64,000 nucleotides of DNA from Bacteroidota bacterium (GTDB lineage Bacteria > Bacteroidota > Bacteroidia > Bacteroidales > Paludibacteraceae), in NCBI GenBank assembly GCA_023391625.1, contig JAEWAN010000006.1, forward strand, positions 496,001 through 560,000, given 5' to 3'. Position 1 is the first letter of the stretch; each line of letters starts with the position of its first letter. Under the pieces are notes generated by a model. That model had not been told where the DNA came from, ran no database searches, and was given only the letters and a program-made list of their open reading frames with translations. Both the position numbers and the translations under genes were made by a program. Below, in pieces: positions 18,139-26,330 of the stretch.

Positions 18139-18183
18139 GTAGCAGGAAAGAGGTCTGATATTTTACAGATACTTCCCTGCTAC
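18139..18183. terminator. Imperfect hairpin between ilvE and the DUF389 gene
   Basis: Twelve-base outer arms (GTAGCAGGAAAG and CTTCCCTGCTAC, one mismatch) enclose a second short dyad TCTG...CAGA. It may end the long aroB-ilvE transcript. No clear U-tract follows, so the role is uncertain. Confidence 0.45.
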
Positions 18184-18209
18184 AATATATTCGTAGTTTT
18201 TTCTTATGT

Positions 18210-19229
18210 TTATTCTACAATAGTGATCCAGCCGTGGTTATCCGGTTCGTCTCCATACTGGATAGCACGAAGTTTATGATATAATTTGTCACAAACAGGA
18301 CCTGGTTTTCCGTCTTTTGAGAATACATATGATTTTTTGTTGTCCAGATCGTCAATGCGTTCTATCGGACTGATAACAGCTGCTGTTCCGCAAGCTCCGG
18401 CTTCTTCAAAAGTATCAAGTTCTTCTAATGGAACAGCACGGCGTTCTACTTTCATTCCCATTTCTTCCGCAAGAGTCATTAAACTCTTGTTTGTGATAGA
18501 TGGAAGTACTGAGGTCGATTTTGGTGTAATATAAGTGTTGTTCTTGATTCCGAAGAAATTGGCAGCACCACATTCGTCAATATATTTCTTTTCTTTTGCA
18601 TCCAGATAGAATACGTTTGAGTATCCCATATCGTGTGCTTTTTCTCCAGGTATTAAGCTGGCAGCATAGTTTCCACCGATTTTATAAGTTCCGGTTCCAA
18701 GCGGTGCGGCACGGTCGTATTCACGTGTAACAACAAACGGAGTAGTTGCGAAACCTCCTTTAAAATAAGGTCCTACCGGAGTTACGAATAAAATGAATTC
18801 ATATTCTGTAGCTGGTTTAACTCCTACTTGCGCACTGGTACCAATCATTAAAGGACGGATGTATAAGGAAGCTCCTGATTCATATGGAGGAATGAAACGT
18901 TCATTCATTTTTACTGCAGTAAGTACAGCTTCTTTAAATTTTTCTACAGGTAGTACGGCCATGGATATTCCTCTACAGGAAGATTCCATACGTTTTGCGT
19001 TTTCGTCTAACCGGAATATACGGATTTTTCCGTCTTTACCGCGAAACGCTTTTAACCCTTCAAAAACTTCCTGTCCGTAATGAAGACAAGTTGCAGCCAT
19101 GTGTAAGGTTACATATTCATCTGTATGAACTTCTATGTTTCCCCATTCTCCATTTGCAAATTTGCAACGTACATTATAATCGGTTTTTATGTAACCAAAT
19201 GATAAGTTGCTCCAATCAATTTCTTTCAT
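18210..19229 (-). CDS. ilvE: Branched-chain amino-acid aminotransferase
   Basis: PLP enzyme for the last step of leucine, isoleucine and valine synthesis and the first of their breakdown. The 339-aa length fits the class IV BCAT of the eukaryotic-like type. The PLP lysine is Lys183 in GTYKIGGNYAASL. Other landmarks are HYGQEVFEGLKAFRGKDG, SLYIRPLMIGTSAQVGVKPA and the cofactor-phosphate region near EECGAANFF (here DECGAANFFGI). It is the last gene of a closely spaced minus-strand array from aroB and starts 13 bases after the WbqC-like gene. Confidence 0.96.
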   Translation of the reverse strand: MKEIDWSNLSFGYIKTDYNVRCKFANGEWGNIEVHTDEYVTLHMAATCLHYGQEVFEGLKAFRGKDGKIRIFRLDENAKRMESSCRGISMAVLPVEKFKEAVLTAVKMNERFIPPYESGASLYIRPLMIGTSAQVGVKPATEYEFILFVTPVGPYFKGGFATTPFVVTREYDRAAPLGTGTYKIGGNYAASLIPGEKAHDMGYSNVFYLDAKEKKYIDECGAANFFGIKNNTYITPKSTSVLPSITNKSLMTLAEEMGMKVERRAVPLEELDTFEEAGACGTAAVISPIERIDDLDNKKSYVFSKDGKPGPVCDKLYHKLRAIQYGDEPDNHGWITIVE

Positions 19230-19242
19230 ATCTATCAGTTAT

Positions 19243-19866
19243 TTAGTTTGTTCTTTCGTTTAGAATTAATATTGATTCATTTCCCATATTGAAAAGGAGG
19301 TCAATAATGCTTACATTTTGCAAAAATCCGAATTTTTGTTCAAATACCTGATAATAAGGAGTGAAAATTTTATGATTATTTTTTTTAGGATGGATGTTTT
19401 CCCTCCAATCTATAATTTCATCTCCCAAATCTGCTTTATAGTCGGTTGTCAGTTCTATTCGGTATTGAACATCACCTATTAATTCTAATATCTTCTCCTG
19501 AATGAGATAATTAAAATCCCATAGGAAGTCCCATTTCTTTTCGTAAAAAGGGATCAGGTCATCTTTATAATACTCAAAAAACGGGGTTGAGTTATATGCC
19601 GACTCAATAGCCCGCCAGTGCTGGGTCTGCCAGTCCGTATGGTAAGATATTTTAATGTCCCTTGTTAATTGTTTTTCATTACTTATTTTTTCGACAGGTA
19701 TGCTTAAATCCATTGTGCCGTTGGCAGTTACTATCCGGCAACGGTTTCTGTATGTCTGTTTACAATAATGGTCGCAATTTTCCAGCAGGATTTTATCGCT
19801 TTGGATAATGGCCATATAATACTCAACAGGCGCCAGGTACGCAGAAGTTAGTGCTACCGTATTCAT
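19243..19866 (-). CDS. WbqC family protein
   Basis: A 207-aa cytosolic protein of the WbqC family, named after a gene of O-antigen loci and of unproven biochemistry. Family landmarks are the N-terminal SAYLAPVEYYMAII, YRNRCRIVTANGTMDLSIPV, the WQTQHWRAIESAYNSTPFFEYY block and YLIQEKILEL. The ATG at 19864-19866 is preferred over a TTG six bases upstream. It sits 15 bases after lepB and 13 before ilvE. The lepB-wbqC linkage is one I have often seen in Bacteroidales, which hints at an envelope function. Confidence 0.85.
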   Translation of the reverse strand: MNTVALTSAYLAPVEYYMAIIQSDKILLENCDHYCKQTYRNRCRIVTANGTMDLSIPVEKISNEKQLTRDIKISYHTDWQTQHWRAIESAYNSTPFFEYYKDDLIPFYEKKWDFLWDFNYLIQEKILELIGDVQYRIELTTDYKADLGDEIIDWRENIHPKKNNHKIFTPYYQVFEQKFGFLQNVSIIDLLFNMGNESILILNERTN

Positions 19867-19881
19867 GCTCAACAGACTTTA

Positions 19882-21303
19882 TTATCTTCGTGCATCCTTG
19901 AAAAAACGATTCCAGCGTATTTTAGCCAAACCGGATTTATCCTTGTCTAAAGATAGCCATACGAACAGAGGCCGTCCCACAATGTGATCTTCCGGAACAA
20001 AACCCCAGTAACGGGAGTCTGCTGATTTATGGCGATTGTCTCCAACCATCCAATAGTAATCCATTTTTACTTTATAGTGGGTTGCCGGCTCGTCATTAAT
20101 ATAAATGATGCTGTCTTTTACTTCCAGTTTATTGTGTTCATACGCAGTTATAATACGTTCGTAAACAGGGAGGTTTTCCAGGGTGATTTCCAGGCTGTCT
20201 CCTTTTTTTGGAATGTAAAGAGGTCCGTAGTTGTCTCTGTTCCATCCCGTATTAGCTCCTAATGGGAATACTTCACCTGCCATTCTAGGTAATGGAGGTT
20301 CTATTTTAACCTGAACTACTCCTTTTACCTTTTTCATTTTTTCATAATTTTCCTGAGTTAATGGGAATTGGTAAACAGGCAGATTCGGGTCAAGGTTAAG
20401 AGCCGTGAATAAGTCTTTCCAATAGTTATTATTCAAAAGTGCGCGGTCTTCCTTGCTTATTCCCATTTTGGTCAGTAAATCATTGGATAATCTAGTTCCA
20501 TCCGTCTGAACAAAATAGTTATGCTGGATTCCCGGAAAAGCAGGTTGAGGTTCGCCATTGATAAAAATCTGGTTATTACTCATTTCAAATAAATCTCCCG
20601 GTAGACCGACACATCGTTTTACATAATTTTCCCTGCGGTCAACAGGACGGTAAACGATATCTCCGAATTGTTGTTTATTGTTTCGTACAACATCACGTCC
20701 GTAGTAATGAACCAGTGTGTAATAGTCGGTATTCTGATGTTTTAGAGCTACGGTATCGCCGGTGGGAAAGTTGAATACAACAATGTCATCCCGTTTAATG
20801 TTGGTAATGCCTTTCAAGCGGCGGTATTCCCATTGAGGTTTCTCAAAATATGATTTCGTACCGGTGATAGGCATGGTATGTTGTGCCAGAGGGAATGACA
20901 ATGGAGTCATCGGTACACGTGGGCCGTAAGTGGCTTTGCTGACACATAAAAAGTCTCCTACCAATAATGTTTTTTCCAGTGAGGAGGTGGGGATCTGGTA
21001 ATTCTGGAATAAAAAGTTAAATATGAAATAAACAGCGATCAGTGCAAATAAAATGGCGTCCACCCATCCTAAAACAGTACGTAATGTCTTGTTCTTTACA
21101 TTTTTCCAGAACCCCCAAGGAATGAATTTGGTAACAAAAGCGTCAAAAAAGAAAGGGGTGAGCAATAACCACCAGAAGTTATTTACCCAAATGATAAAAA
21201 GAACATAAATTACAACTGCTATACACCCTTTGACCCATTGTTTGGTGCTTGCATTTTGCAGACGTTCTTTTAGTATAGTGCTGAAACTTTTTTTTGATGA
21301 CAT
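19882..21303 (-). CDS. lepB: Signal peptidase I (long Bacteroidota form)
   Basis: Cleaves signal peptides of exported proteins at the periplasmic face. The protein has 473 aa, much longer than most LepB proteins. N-terminal helices lie at about 26-52 and 80-99. Box B is IPTSSLEKTL with catalytic Ser108; box D is YVKRCVGLPGD with general base Lys229. A second large insertion precedes box E, MVGDNRHKSADSRYWG (around 425). The expanded spacing between boxes is typical for this phylum. Neighbours are dapB (44 bases upstream) and the WbqC-like gene (15 bases downstream). Confidence 0.95.
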   Translation of the reverse strand: MSSKKSFSTILKERLQNASTKQWVKGCIAVVIYVLFIIWVNNFWWLLLTPFFFDAFVTKFIPWGFWKNVKNKTLRTVLGWVDAILFALIAVYFIFNFLFQNYQIPTSSLEKTLLVGDFLCVSKATYGPRVPMTPLSFPLAQHTMPITGTKSYFEKPQWEYRRLKGITNIKRDDIVVFNFPTGDTVALKHQNTDYYTLVHYYGRDVVRNNKQQFGDIVYRPVDRRENYVKRCVGLPGDLFEMSNNQIFINGEPQPAFPGIQHNYFVQTDGTRLSNDLLTKMGISKEDRALLNNNYWKDLFTALNLDPNLPVYQFPLTQENYEKMKKVKGVVQVKIEPPLPRMAGEVFPLGANTGWNRDNYGPLYIPKKGDSLEITLENLPVYERIITAYEHNKLEVKDSIIYINDEPATHYKVKMDYYWMVGDNRHKSADSRYWGFVPEDHIVGRPLFVWLSLDKDKSGLAKIRWNRFFKDARR

Positions 21304-21347
21304 ATTAATAAATATAAGTTTGTTTTAAAGAATCCGATTGGACGGAT

Positions 21348-22064
21348 TTAAAAATTCAGCAGGTCTTTCATTCCCAGAAAGCCTTTTTTCCCTGCAGTAA
21401 ATTCGGCAGCTACCACCGCACCTAATGCAAATCCTTCACGGCTTTTGGCATCGTGGGTAATGCTGATTGAGTCAATGGCAGATTCGTAGCGGATTGTGTG
21501 AATACCTGGCACTTGTCCCTCTCTGATTGATTTAATAGCCAGCTCTTCCGGCTTATTTTCCGTTTCTTTAACCCAGGATGTTTTCCGATCCAGTTTTTCC
21601 AGTATTTCTTCTGCTAAAGTAATGGCTGTGCCACTTGGAGCATCCAGTTTCTGAGTGTGGTGTACTTCTGTCATTTCCACATTGTAATTGGGAAAATTAT
21701 TCATCAAGGTAGCCAGATATTTGTTTACGGCCATAAAAATATTTACTCCCAGACTGAAGTTGGAAGACCAGAACAGGGTATATCCGTTTTTTTCTATTTC
21801 TTCTTTCACCTCCGGCAGCTGGTCTGTCCAGCCTGTTGTTCCGGAAACAACAGGAACACCTGCTGCGAATGCCCGGCGGTAGTTGCTTAACGCCACTTTA
21901 GGTATTGTGAATTCTATGGCTACGTCCGCACTACGGAAAGCTTCTGATTCAAAATCGTTCAGGTTGTCAATATCAATGATAGATACAATTTCGTGTCCAC
22001 GTTCTTTAGCTATGCGTTCAATGGTTTTACCCATTTTGCCGTATCCTATTAATGCGATCTTCAT
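21348..22064 (-). CDS. dapB: 4-hydroxy-tetrahydrodipicolinate reductase
   Basis: Second committed step of the diaminopimelate/lysine pathway. The 238-aa length is on the short side of normal. The N-terminal Rossmann motif is IALIGYGKMGKTI. The dipicolinate-reductase signature is EVHHTQKLDAPSGTA, with the catalytic His pair and Lys. GTTGWTDQL and SSNFSLGVNIF are further family blocks. It ends 44 bases before lepB and starts 10 bases after the small lipoprotein. The product feeds the DAP route in which ddh (30739-31641) acts. Confidence 0.96.
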   Translation of the reverse strand: MKIALIGYGKMGKTIERIAKERGHEIVSIIDIDNLNDFESEAFRSADVAIEFTIPKVALSNYRRAFAAGVPVVSGTTGWTDQLPEVKEEIEKNGYTLFWSSNFSLGVNIFMAVNKYLATLMNNFPNYNVEMTEVHHTQKLDAPSGTAITLAEEILEKLDRKTSWVKETENKPEELAIKSIREGQVPGIHTIRYESAIDSISITHDAKSREGFALGAVVAAEFTAGKKGFLGMKDLLNF

Positions 22065-22074
22065 AATATAAGTA

Positions 22075-22503
22075 CTAATATCCTATTAATGTAATTTTAA
22101 AGTCATAAGTTGCCAGGTAAGTGCCTCGTTTATCAGAAGTTTCTATATAAAAACCTACAGAGCCGGGATTGCCGGAACTGGTGTCAAAACTGATGGTTTC
22201 GGTATAAGCACCACTTGTCGATAGAAATGTTTTTGAAAAAGGGAGGTTTTTCTGGGTTTCATATCCTCCTTCGTTTATGTAAACAGCACCTACAATAGCC
22301 CCCACTTCAAAAGTATGATAGTCTAATTCCGGAAAATCAAAAAAACATTCGTAACGCCCTGTTTGGTTGTTCCATTGCCAGTCGCTGGCGTAAACGGTGA
22401 AATTATATGTGTTGATTTTACTGGAATCTTTGAATGTACATGAACTTGTGCCTATTAAAAATAGGAAAAGGCAAAATGAATAAAGGAGTTTACGTTTTGT
22501 CAT
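22075..22503 (-). CDS. Small predicted lipoprotein, function unknown
   Basis: A 142-aa protein with a lipoprotein signal (KRKLLYSFCLFLFLIGTSSC, lipidated Cys at about 22). The mature part is beta-rich and aromatic (ASDWQWNNQTGRYECFFDFP, then YTETISFDTSS, ending in YLATYDFKITLIGY). I recognise the general type (short Bacteroidales lipoprotein with a DWQW motif) but no assigned function. It sits between the CoA-binding gene and dapB with gaps of 21 and 10 bases, so it is co-transcribed with essential genes. Confidence 0.75.
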   Translation of the reverse strand: MTKRKLLYSFCLFLFLIGTSSCTFKDSSKINTYNFTVYASDWQWNNQTGRYECFFDFPELDYHTFEVGAIVGAVYINEGGYETQKNLPFSKTFLSTSGAYTETISFDTSSGNPGSVGFYIETSDKRGTYLATYDFKITLIGY

Positions 22504-22524
22504 AATAGTTGAATATATAATTTT

Positions 22525-22884
22525 TTAATATTGGTTTGTTCCTAACAGTACCAGTGTACAGGCTTGTTCCCACTCAATGTTTTGTTCAGACAGAAGCCTG
22601 CTTAATACGGGGTTTTCCGTACCGGGATTGAAAATAACCCGTTTCGGTTTTAATGACAGGATATAATCATAATATTCCGGTTGAAATTTTGCAGATATGT
22701 ATAGAGTGACCGTATCTATATCTTCAAAAGGAACTTTGTCTGTTTGTATGGTTTTTCCGAAAATCTTTCCGGGACGTTTCCCTATCATTTCAATGTCATG
22801 CCCGTGGCTTACTAACCTTTCTGCTGCCATATAGGCATATCGTTCCGGGTTTTCGCTGGCTCCTATGATCAGTGTTTTTTTCAT
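22525..22884 (-). CDS. CoA-binding domain protein (YccU-like)
   Basis: A 119-aa single-domain Rossmann-fold protein of the CoA_binding family related to the N-terminus of succinyl-CoA synthetase alpha chain. Landmarks are KTLIIGASENPERYAY at the nucleotide-binding turn, HDIEMIGKRPGKIFG, and the closing FNPGTENPVLSRLL...ACTLVLLGT. Such small proteins may bind CoA or a related nucleotide; no enzymatic role is established. It is 48 bases after aroB and 21 before the lipoprotein. Confidence 0.88.
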   Translation of the reverse strand: MKKTLIIGASENPERYAYMAAERLVSHGHDIEMIGKRPGKIFGKTIQTDKVPFEDIDTVTLYISAKFQPEYYDYILSLKPKRVIFNPGTENPVLSRLLSEQNIEWEQACTLVLLGTNQY

Positions 22885-22932
22885 AGTCCTGTAGGTTTTG
22901 TTTCTTTTTTACTATTGTCCTGTATTGCTGGT

Positions 22933-23976
22933 TTATCCTTCACGAAGATAGTCAAAGCATTCATATATCTCGTCTTTTGATGCCGTTTGGTTTATGTAGA
23001 CATCGCCTACGTTGCTTAACAGGGTAAAGTTAATTTTATTTGAGTCATTCTTTTTGTCATGAGTCATGAGTTCATACAATGCTTCGTATTCTTTGCAGCT
23101 GAAGGCAAAAAATCCATAATACTCTTTAATCATATCACGTAACCGCAGGATTTCTTCTTTTGGAAAATCCAGTTTGATATGCGAAAGGTAAAGCTCGCAT
23201 AGTAAACCCCATATAACAGCATATCCGTGTAATGCTGGATGATCAGTTTTGTATGACAAGCTTTCAAAAGCATGTCCGAAAGTATGCCCCAGATTCAATG
23301 CTTTCCGGAGTCCTTTTTCTTTCGGGTCTTCCCTTACGATCCGTTCTTTTATTTCAATGTTTTTCTGTAATAAAACATGTAATTGATTATAGTCTATGGT
23401 TTCCAGGTCAAAACTTAAAACTTCATTCCAGGAATCACGATTGTCAATTAACGCATGTTTCACCATTTCTGCATATCCGGATAGTAAGTTTTTGTTGTCC
23501 AGTGTTTTAAAGAAATCTACGTCGATCAACACTTCTTTTGCCGGGGCAAATACTCCTACCTCATTCTTTAGTCCATCAAAATTTATGCCGGTTTTTCCTC
23601 CGGTGGCAGCATCAACGGCTCCCAATAAGGTGGTGGATACATTGATGTAGTCGATTCCCCTTTTAAAAGTAGAGGCCGTAAATCCTCCTATATCAGTTAT
23701 CATTCCTCCTCCTACGTTTATCATGAGAGATGAACGTGTCGCTCCGTTTTTGCTTAGGAAATCCCATATTTTAACGGCGGAATTGATGTTCTTGTTTTCA
23801 TCGCCGGATGGGATAGTAATCACCTTACTGTCTGCCAGAGCTTTTACGGAAAGTAATTTAGGCAGGCAATATTCCCGGGTATGGTCGTCGGTAAGAATGA
23901 AAATATTATTGCTTTCTTTATTGCCGATAGCTTTTTCCAGATCGGCAGATAAGTTATTTGTAATTTTTGTAGCCAA
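22933..23976 (-). CDS. aroB: 3-dehydroquinate synthase (TTG start)
   Basis: Second step of the shikimate pathway; NAD- and metal-dependent. The 347-aa length is normal. Motifs: GGGMITDIGGFTAST for NAD binding, Glu in LLSGYAEMVKHALID and His in LNLGHTFGHAFE as metal ligands. The only possible start is TTG at 23974-23976: an in-frame stop lies 12 bases upstream and the next Met is after residue 80. An AAGGA sequence six bases before the TTG on the minus strand and a TATCTTTG box at 24007-24014 both support this start. It leads the minus-strand array that runs to ilvE. Confidence 0.95.
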   Translation of the reverse strand: MATKITNNLSADLEKAIGNKESNNIFILTDDHTREYCLPKLLSVKALADSKVITIPSGDENKNINSAVKIWDFLSKNGATRSSLMINVGGGMITDIGGFTASTFKRGIDYINVSTTLLGAVDAATGGKTGINFDGLKNEVGVFAPAKEVLIDVDFFKTLDNKNLLSGYAEMVKHALIDNRDSWNEVLSFDLETIDYNQLHVLLQKNIEIKERIVREDPKEKGLRKALNLGHTFGHAFESLSYKTDHPALHGYAVIWGLLCELYLSHIKLDFPKEEILRLRDMIKEYYGFFAFSCKEYEALYELMTHDKKNDSNKINFTLLSNVGDVYINQTASKDEIYECFDYLREG

Positions 23977-24006
23977 TTTGAATCCTTTTTAATGTCAATG
24001 TCGATA

Positions 24007-24014
24007 CAAAGATA
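24007..24014 (-). promoter_or_regulatory. Probable aroB -7 box
   Basis: Minus strand reads TATCTTTG, placing transcription start near 24000 and a leader of roughly 25 bases before the TTG start of aroB. No good -33 element was seen. Confidence 0.5.
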
Positions 24015-24182
24015 CTTTATTATTTAAAAAAATCCGGTACAAATTATATTCAAAGTATTTCTTTTTTAGTGTATTTCTACTTTTTTGATACAAAATCCGG
24101 TTCTTTAGGTATGGTAGGAATATTCAGCCTTTTTCTCTTCCGTATCAGTGGCGTAACTTGCATTTATCTATGCTTAAAGAAC

Positions 24183-24212
24183 TTGCAACTCGTAACTAAT
24201 TTGTTAACTTTG
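24183..24212 (+). promoter_or_regulatory. Promoter of the nitroreductase-DUF1015 operon
   Basis: TTG at 24183-24185 and TAACTTTG at 24205-24212 with a 19-base spacer; 20 bases before the ATG at 24233. Confidence 0.75.
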
Positions 24213-24232
24213 CACACAAAATAAAAACAGTT

Positions 24233-24976
24233 ATGTTACAGTTTTTGAATCAACGTCGTACTATCCGCAAATACTCGGATAAACCTATAGATAAGAGTTT
24301 AATGAACCAGTTGCTGGAGGCCGCCTGCCGTGCTTCTAATACGGGGAATATGCAGGCTTACAGTGTCGTAGTGACTACTGATGAGGCAATAAAGAAGCAA
24401 TTGGCTCCTACACATTTTAATCAGCCTATGATAACGGCCGCTCCTGCCGTATTGACTTTTTGCGCTGATTTTAACCGTTTCTCACAATGGTGTGAACAAC
24501 GAAATGCGGACCCCGGTTATGATAACTTCCAGTCTTTTATGACTACGGCTATAGATGTTCTTTTAGTAGCACAAACATTTGCTATTGCAGCAGAGAGCAA
24601 AGGGCTGGGGATTTGTTATTTGGGTACTACCACTTACAATGCCGGTGAGATTATAGACGTACTCCACTTGCCGTCACTGGTTGTTCCGGTTACTACTATT
24701 ACGGTGGGTTATCCTGCGGAAGAGCCGGAGCTGACAGATCGTTTGCCCTTGGATGCAGTGGTACATTATGAAACGTATAAAAACTACACTACTGAGGATA
24801 TCGACCGCTTGTATGAAGAAAAAGAGAACAGTGATTTTTATAAACAGTTCATTGCAGAGAATAAAAAGGAAACACTGGCTCAGGTGTTTACGGATATTCG
24901 TTATCCTAGAAAAAACAATGAAGTGTTTTCCGATAAATTCCTGGATGTACTGAAAGCGCAGGGCTTTTTAAAATAA
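24233..24976 (+). CDS. Nitroreductase family flavoprotein (247 aa)
   Basis: FMN-dependent oxidoreductase of the nitroreductase superfamily (NfsA/FRP-like size). N-terminal FMN-phosphate motif RRTIRKYSDKP, then RASNTGNMQAYSVVVT, SKGLGICYLGTT and VTTITVGYPAEEP. The C-terminal ~60 residues extend past the core and may form the dimer arm. Likely NAD(P)H-dependent reduction of nitro, quinone or flavin substrates; the physiological substrate is unknown. It is followed after 32 bases by the DUF1015 gene. Confidence 0.9.
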   Translation: MLQFLNQRRTIRKYSDKPIDKSLMNQLLEAACRASNTGNMQAYSVVVTTDEAIKKQLAPTHFNQPMITAAPAVLTFCADFNRFSQWCEQRNADPGYDNFQSFMTTAIDVLLVAQTFAIAAESKGLGICYLGTTTYNAGEIIDVLHLPSLVVPVTTITVGYPAEEPELTDRLPLDAVVHYETYKNYTTEDIDRLYEEKENSDFYKQFIAENKKETLAQVFTDIRYPRKNNEVFSDKFLDVLKAQGFLK

Positions 24977-25008
24977 GAACAAAATAATCAAATAAAATTT
25001 ATATTACC

Positions 25009-26256
25009 ATGGCAGTTATTAAACCATTTAAAGGTATCCGCCCGCCTAAAAAATTTGTGGAAAAAGTGGCGTCACGTCCTTATGACGTATTAAATTCTGA
25101 AGAAGCCAGAAAAGAAGCGGAAGGCAATCCGATGTCTTTATATCATATCATCAAACCGGAAATTGATTTTGCTCCGGGAACAGATGAGCATGCTCCGGAA
25201 ATTTATGAAAAGGCGGCTGAAAATTTTGCCAAGTTTAAAAAAGAAGGCTGGTTGCAGCAAGATGAAAAGGAACAGTATTATGTGTATGCTCAGACAATGA
25301 ACGGACGTACACAATACGGGTTGGTGGTTGCAGCATCTGTTGAAGATTATATGACCGGCAATATTAAAAAGCATGAGCTTACCCGCCGGGATAAAGAAGA
25401 AGACAGAATGAAACATGTTCGTGTGAACGATGCGAATATCGAACCGGTTTTCTTTGCTTACCCTCATAATGATGAGGTGGATGCTATTGTTGCTGAAATT
25501 ATTAAAAAAGAGCCGGAATATGATTTTATAGCTCCCGGTGATGGTTTCGGGCATCAGTTTTGGATTATTGACGATGAAAAGACCATACAGCGTATTACCG
25601 AATTATTCGCAGCCATTCCTTCACTGTATATTGCAGACGGACACCATCGTAGTGCGGCAGCTGCATTGGTAGGCGATGAAAAAAGACGTCAGAACCCGAA
25701 TCATAAGGGCGATGAAGAATACAATTATTTTATGGCTGTATGTTTCCCTGATAATCAGCTGAATATAATTGATTACAACCGTGTTGTCACAGACTTGAAC
25801 GGTTTGACTGACGGGGAATTCCTTGAAAAGCTTTCTAAAAATTTTGATGTGGAATTAAAAGGAACTGATATCTATAAACCCAATAAATTGCATAACTTTT
25901 CGTTATATCTGTCAGGTGAATGGTATTCATTAACGGCCAAACCGGGAACATATAATGATAATGATCCTATTGGCGTATTGGATGTGACAATTTCATCGAA
26001 CCTGATTTTGGATGAAATATTAGGAATCAAAGATTTGAGAAGCGATAAAAGGGTAGACTTTGTCGGAGGTATCCGTGGTTTAGGAGAGTTGAAACGTCGG
26101 GTTGACAGCGGAGAAATGCAGGCTGCAATAGCATTGTATCCGGTTTCTATGAAACAGTTGATTGATATTGCAGACAGTGGAAACATTATGCCTCCTAAAA
26201 CAACCTGGTTCGAGCCGAAGTTGCGTTCCGGATTAATTATTCATGAGTTAAAATAA
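25009..26256 (+). CDS. DUF1015 family protein
   Basis: A 415-aa cytosolic protein of DUF1015 (also called HrpB-like ATPase-domain or phosphatase-like in databases). Landmarks: FKGIRPPKKFVEKVASRPYD at the start, MKHVRVNDANIEPVFFAYP, the highly conserved YIADGHHRSAAAA, and FVGGIRGLGELKRRVDSGEM. In many Bacteroidota it is found next to serine-biosynthesis genes; here it follows a nitroreductase. Biochemical function is not established. Confidence 0.88.
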   Translation: MAVIKPFKGIRPPKKFVEKVASRPYDVLNSEEARKEAEGNPMSLYHIIKPEIDFAPGTDEHAPEIYEKAAENFAKFKKEGWLQQDEKEQYYVYAQTMNGRTQYGLVVAASVEDYMTGNIKKHELTRRDKEEDRMKHVRVNDANIEPVFFAYPHNDEVDAIVAEIIKKEPEYDFIAPGDGFGHQFWIIDDEKTIQRITELFAAIPSLYIADGHHRSAAAALVGDEKRRQNPNHKGDEEYNYFMAVCFPDNQLNIIDYNRVVTDLNGLTDGEFLEKLSKNFDVELKGTDIYKPNKLHNFSLYLSGEWYSLTAKPGTYNDNDPIGVLDVTISSNLILDEILGIKDLRSDKRVDFVGGIRGLGELKRRVDSGEMQAAIALYPVSMKQLIDIADSGNIMPPKTTWFEPKLRSGLIIHELK

Positions 26257-26330
26257 TCAGGCAGGATTTGTTGCAACTGGGGGTGAATAATGTTCATTAC
26301 CGGAACTAATTAAGATATAAGCTTTTTTTC

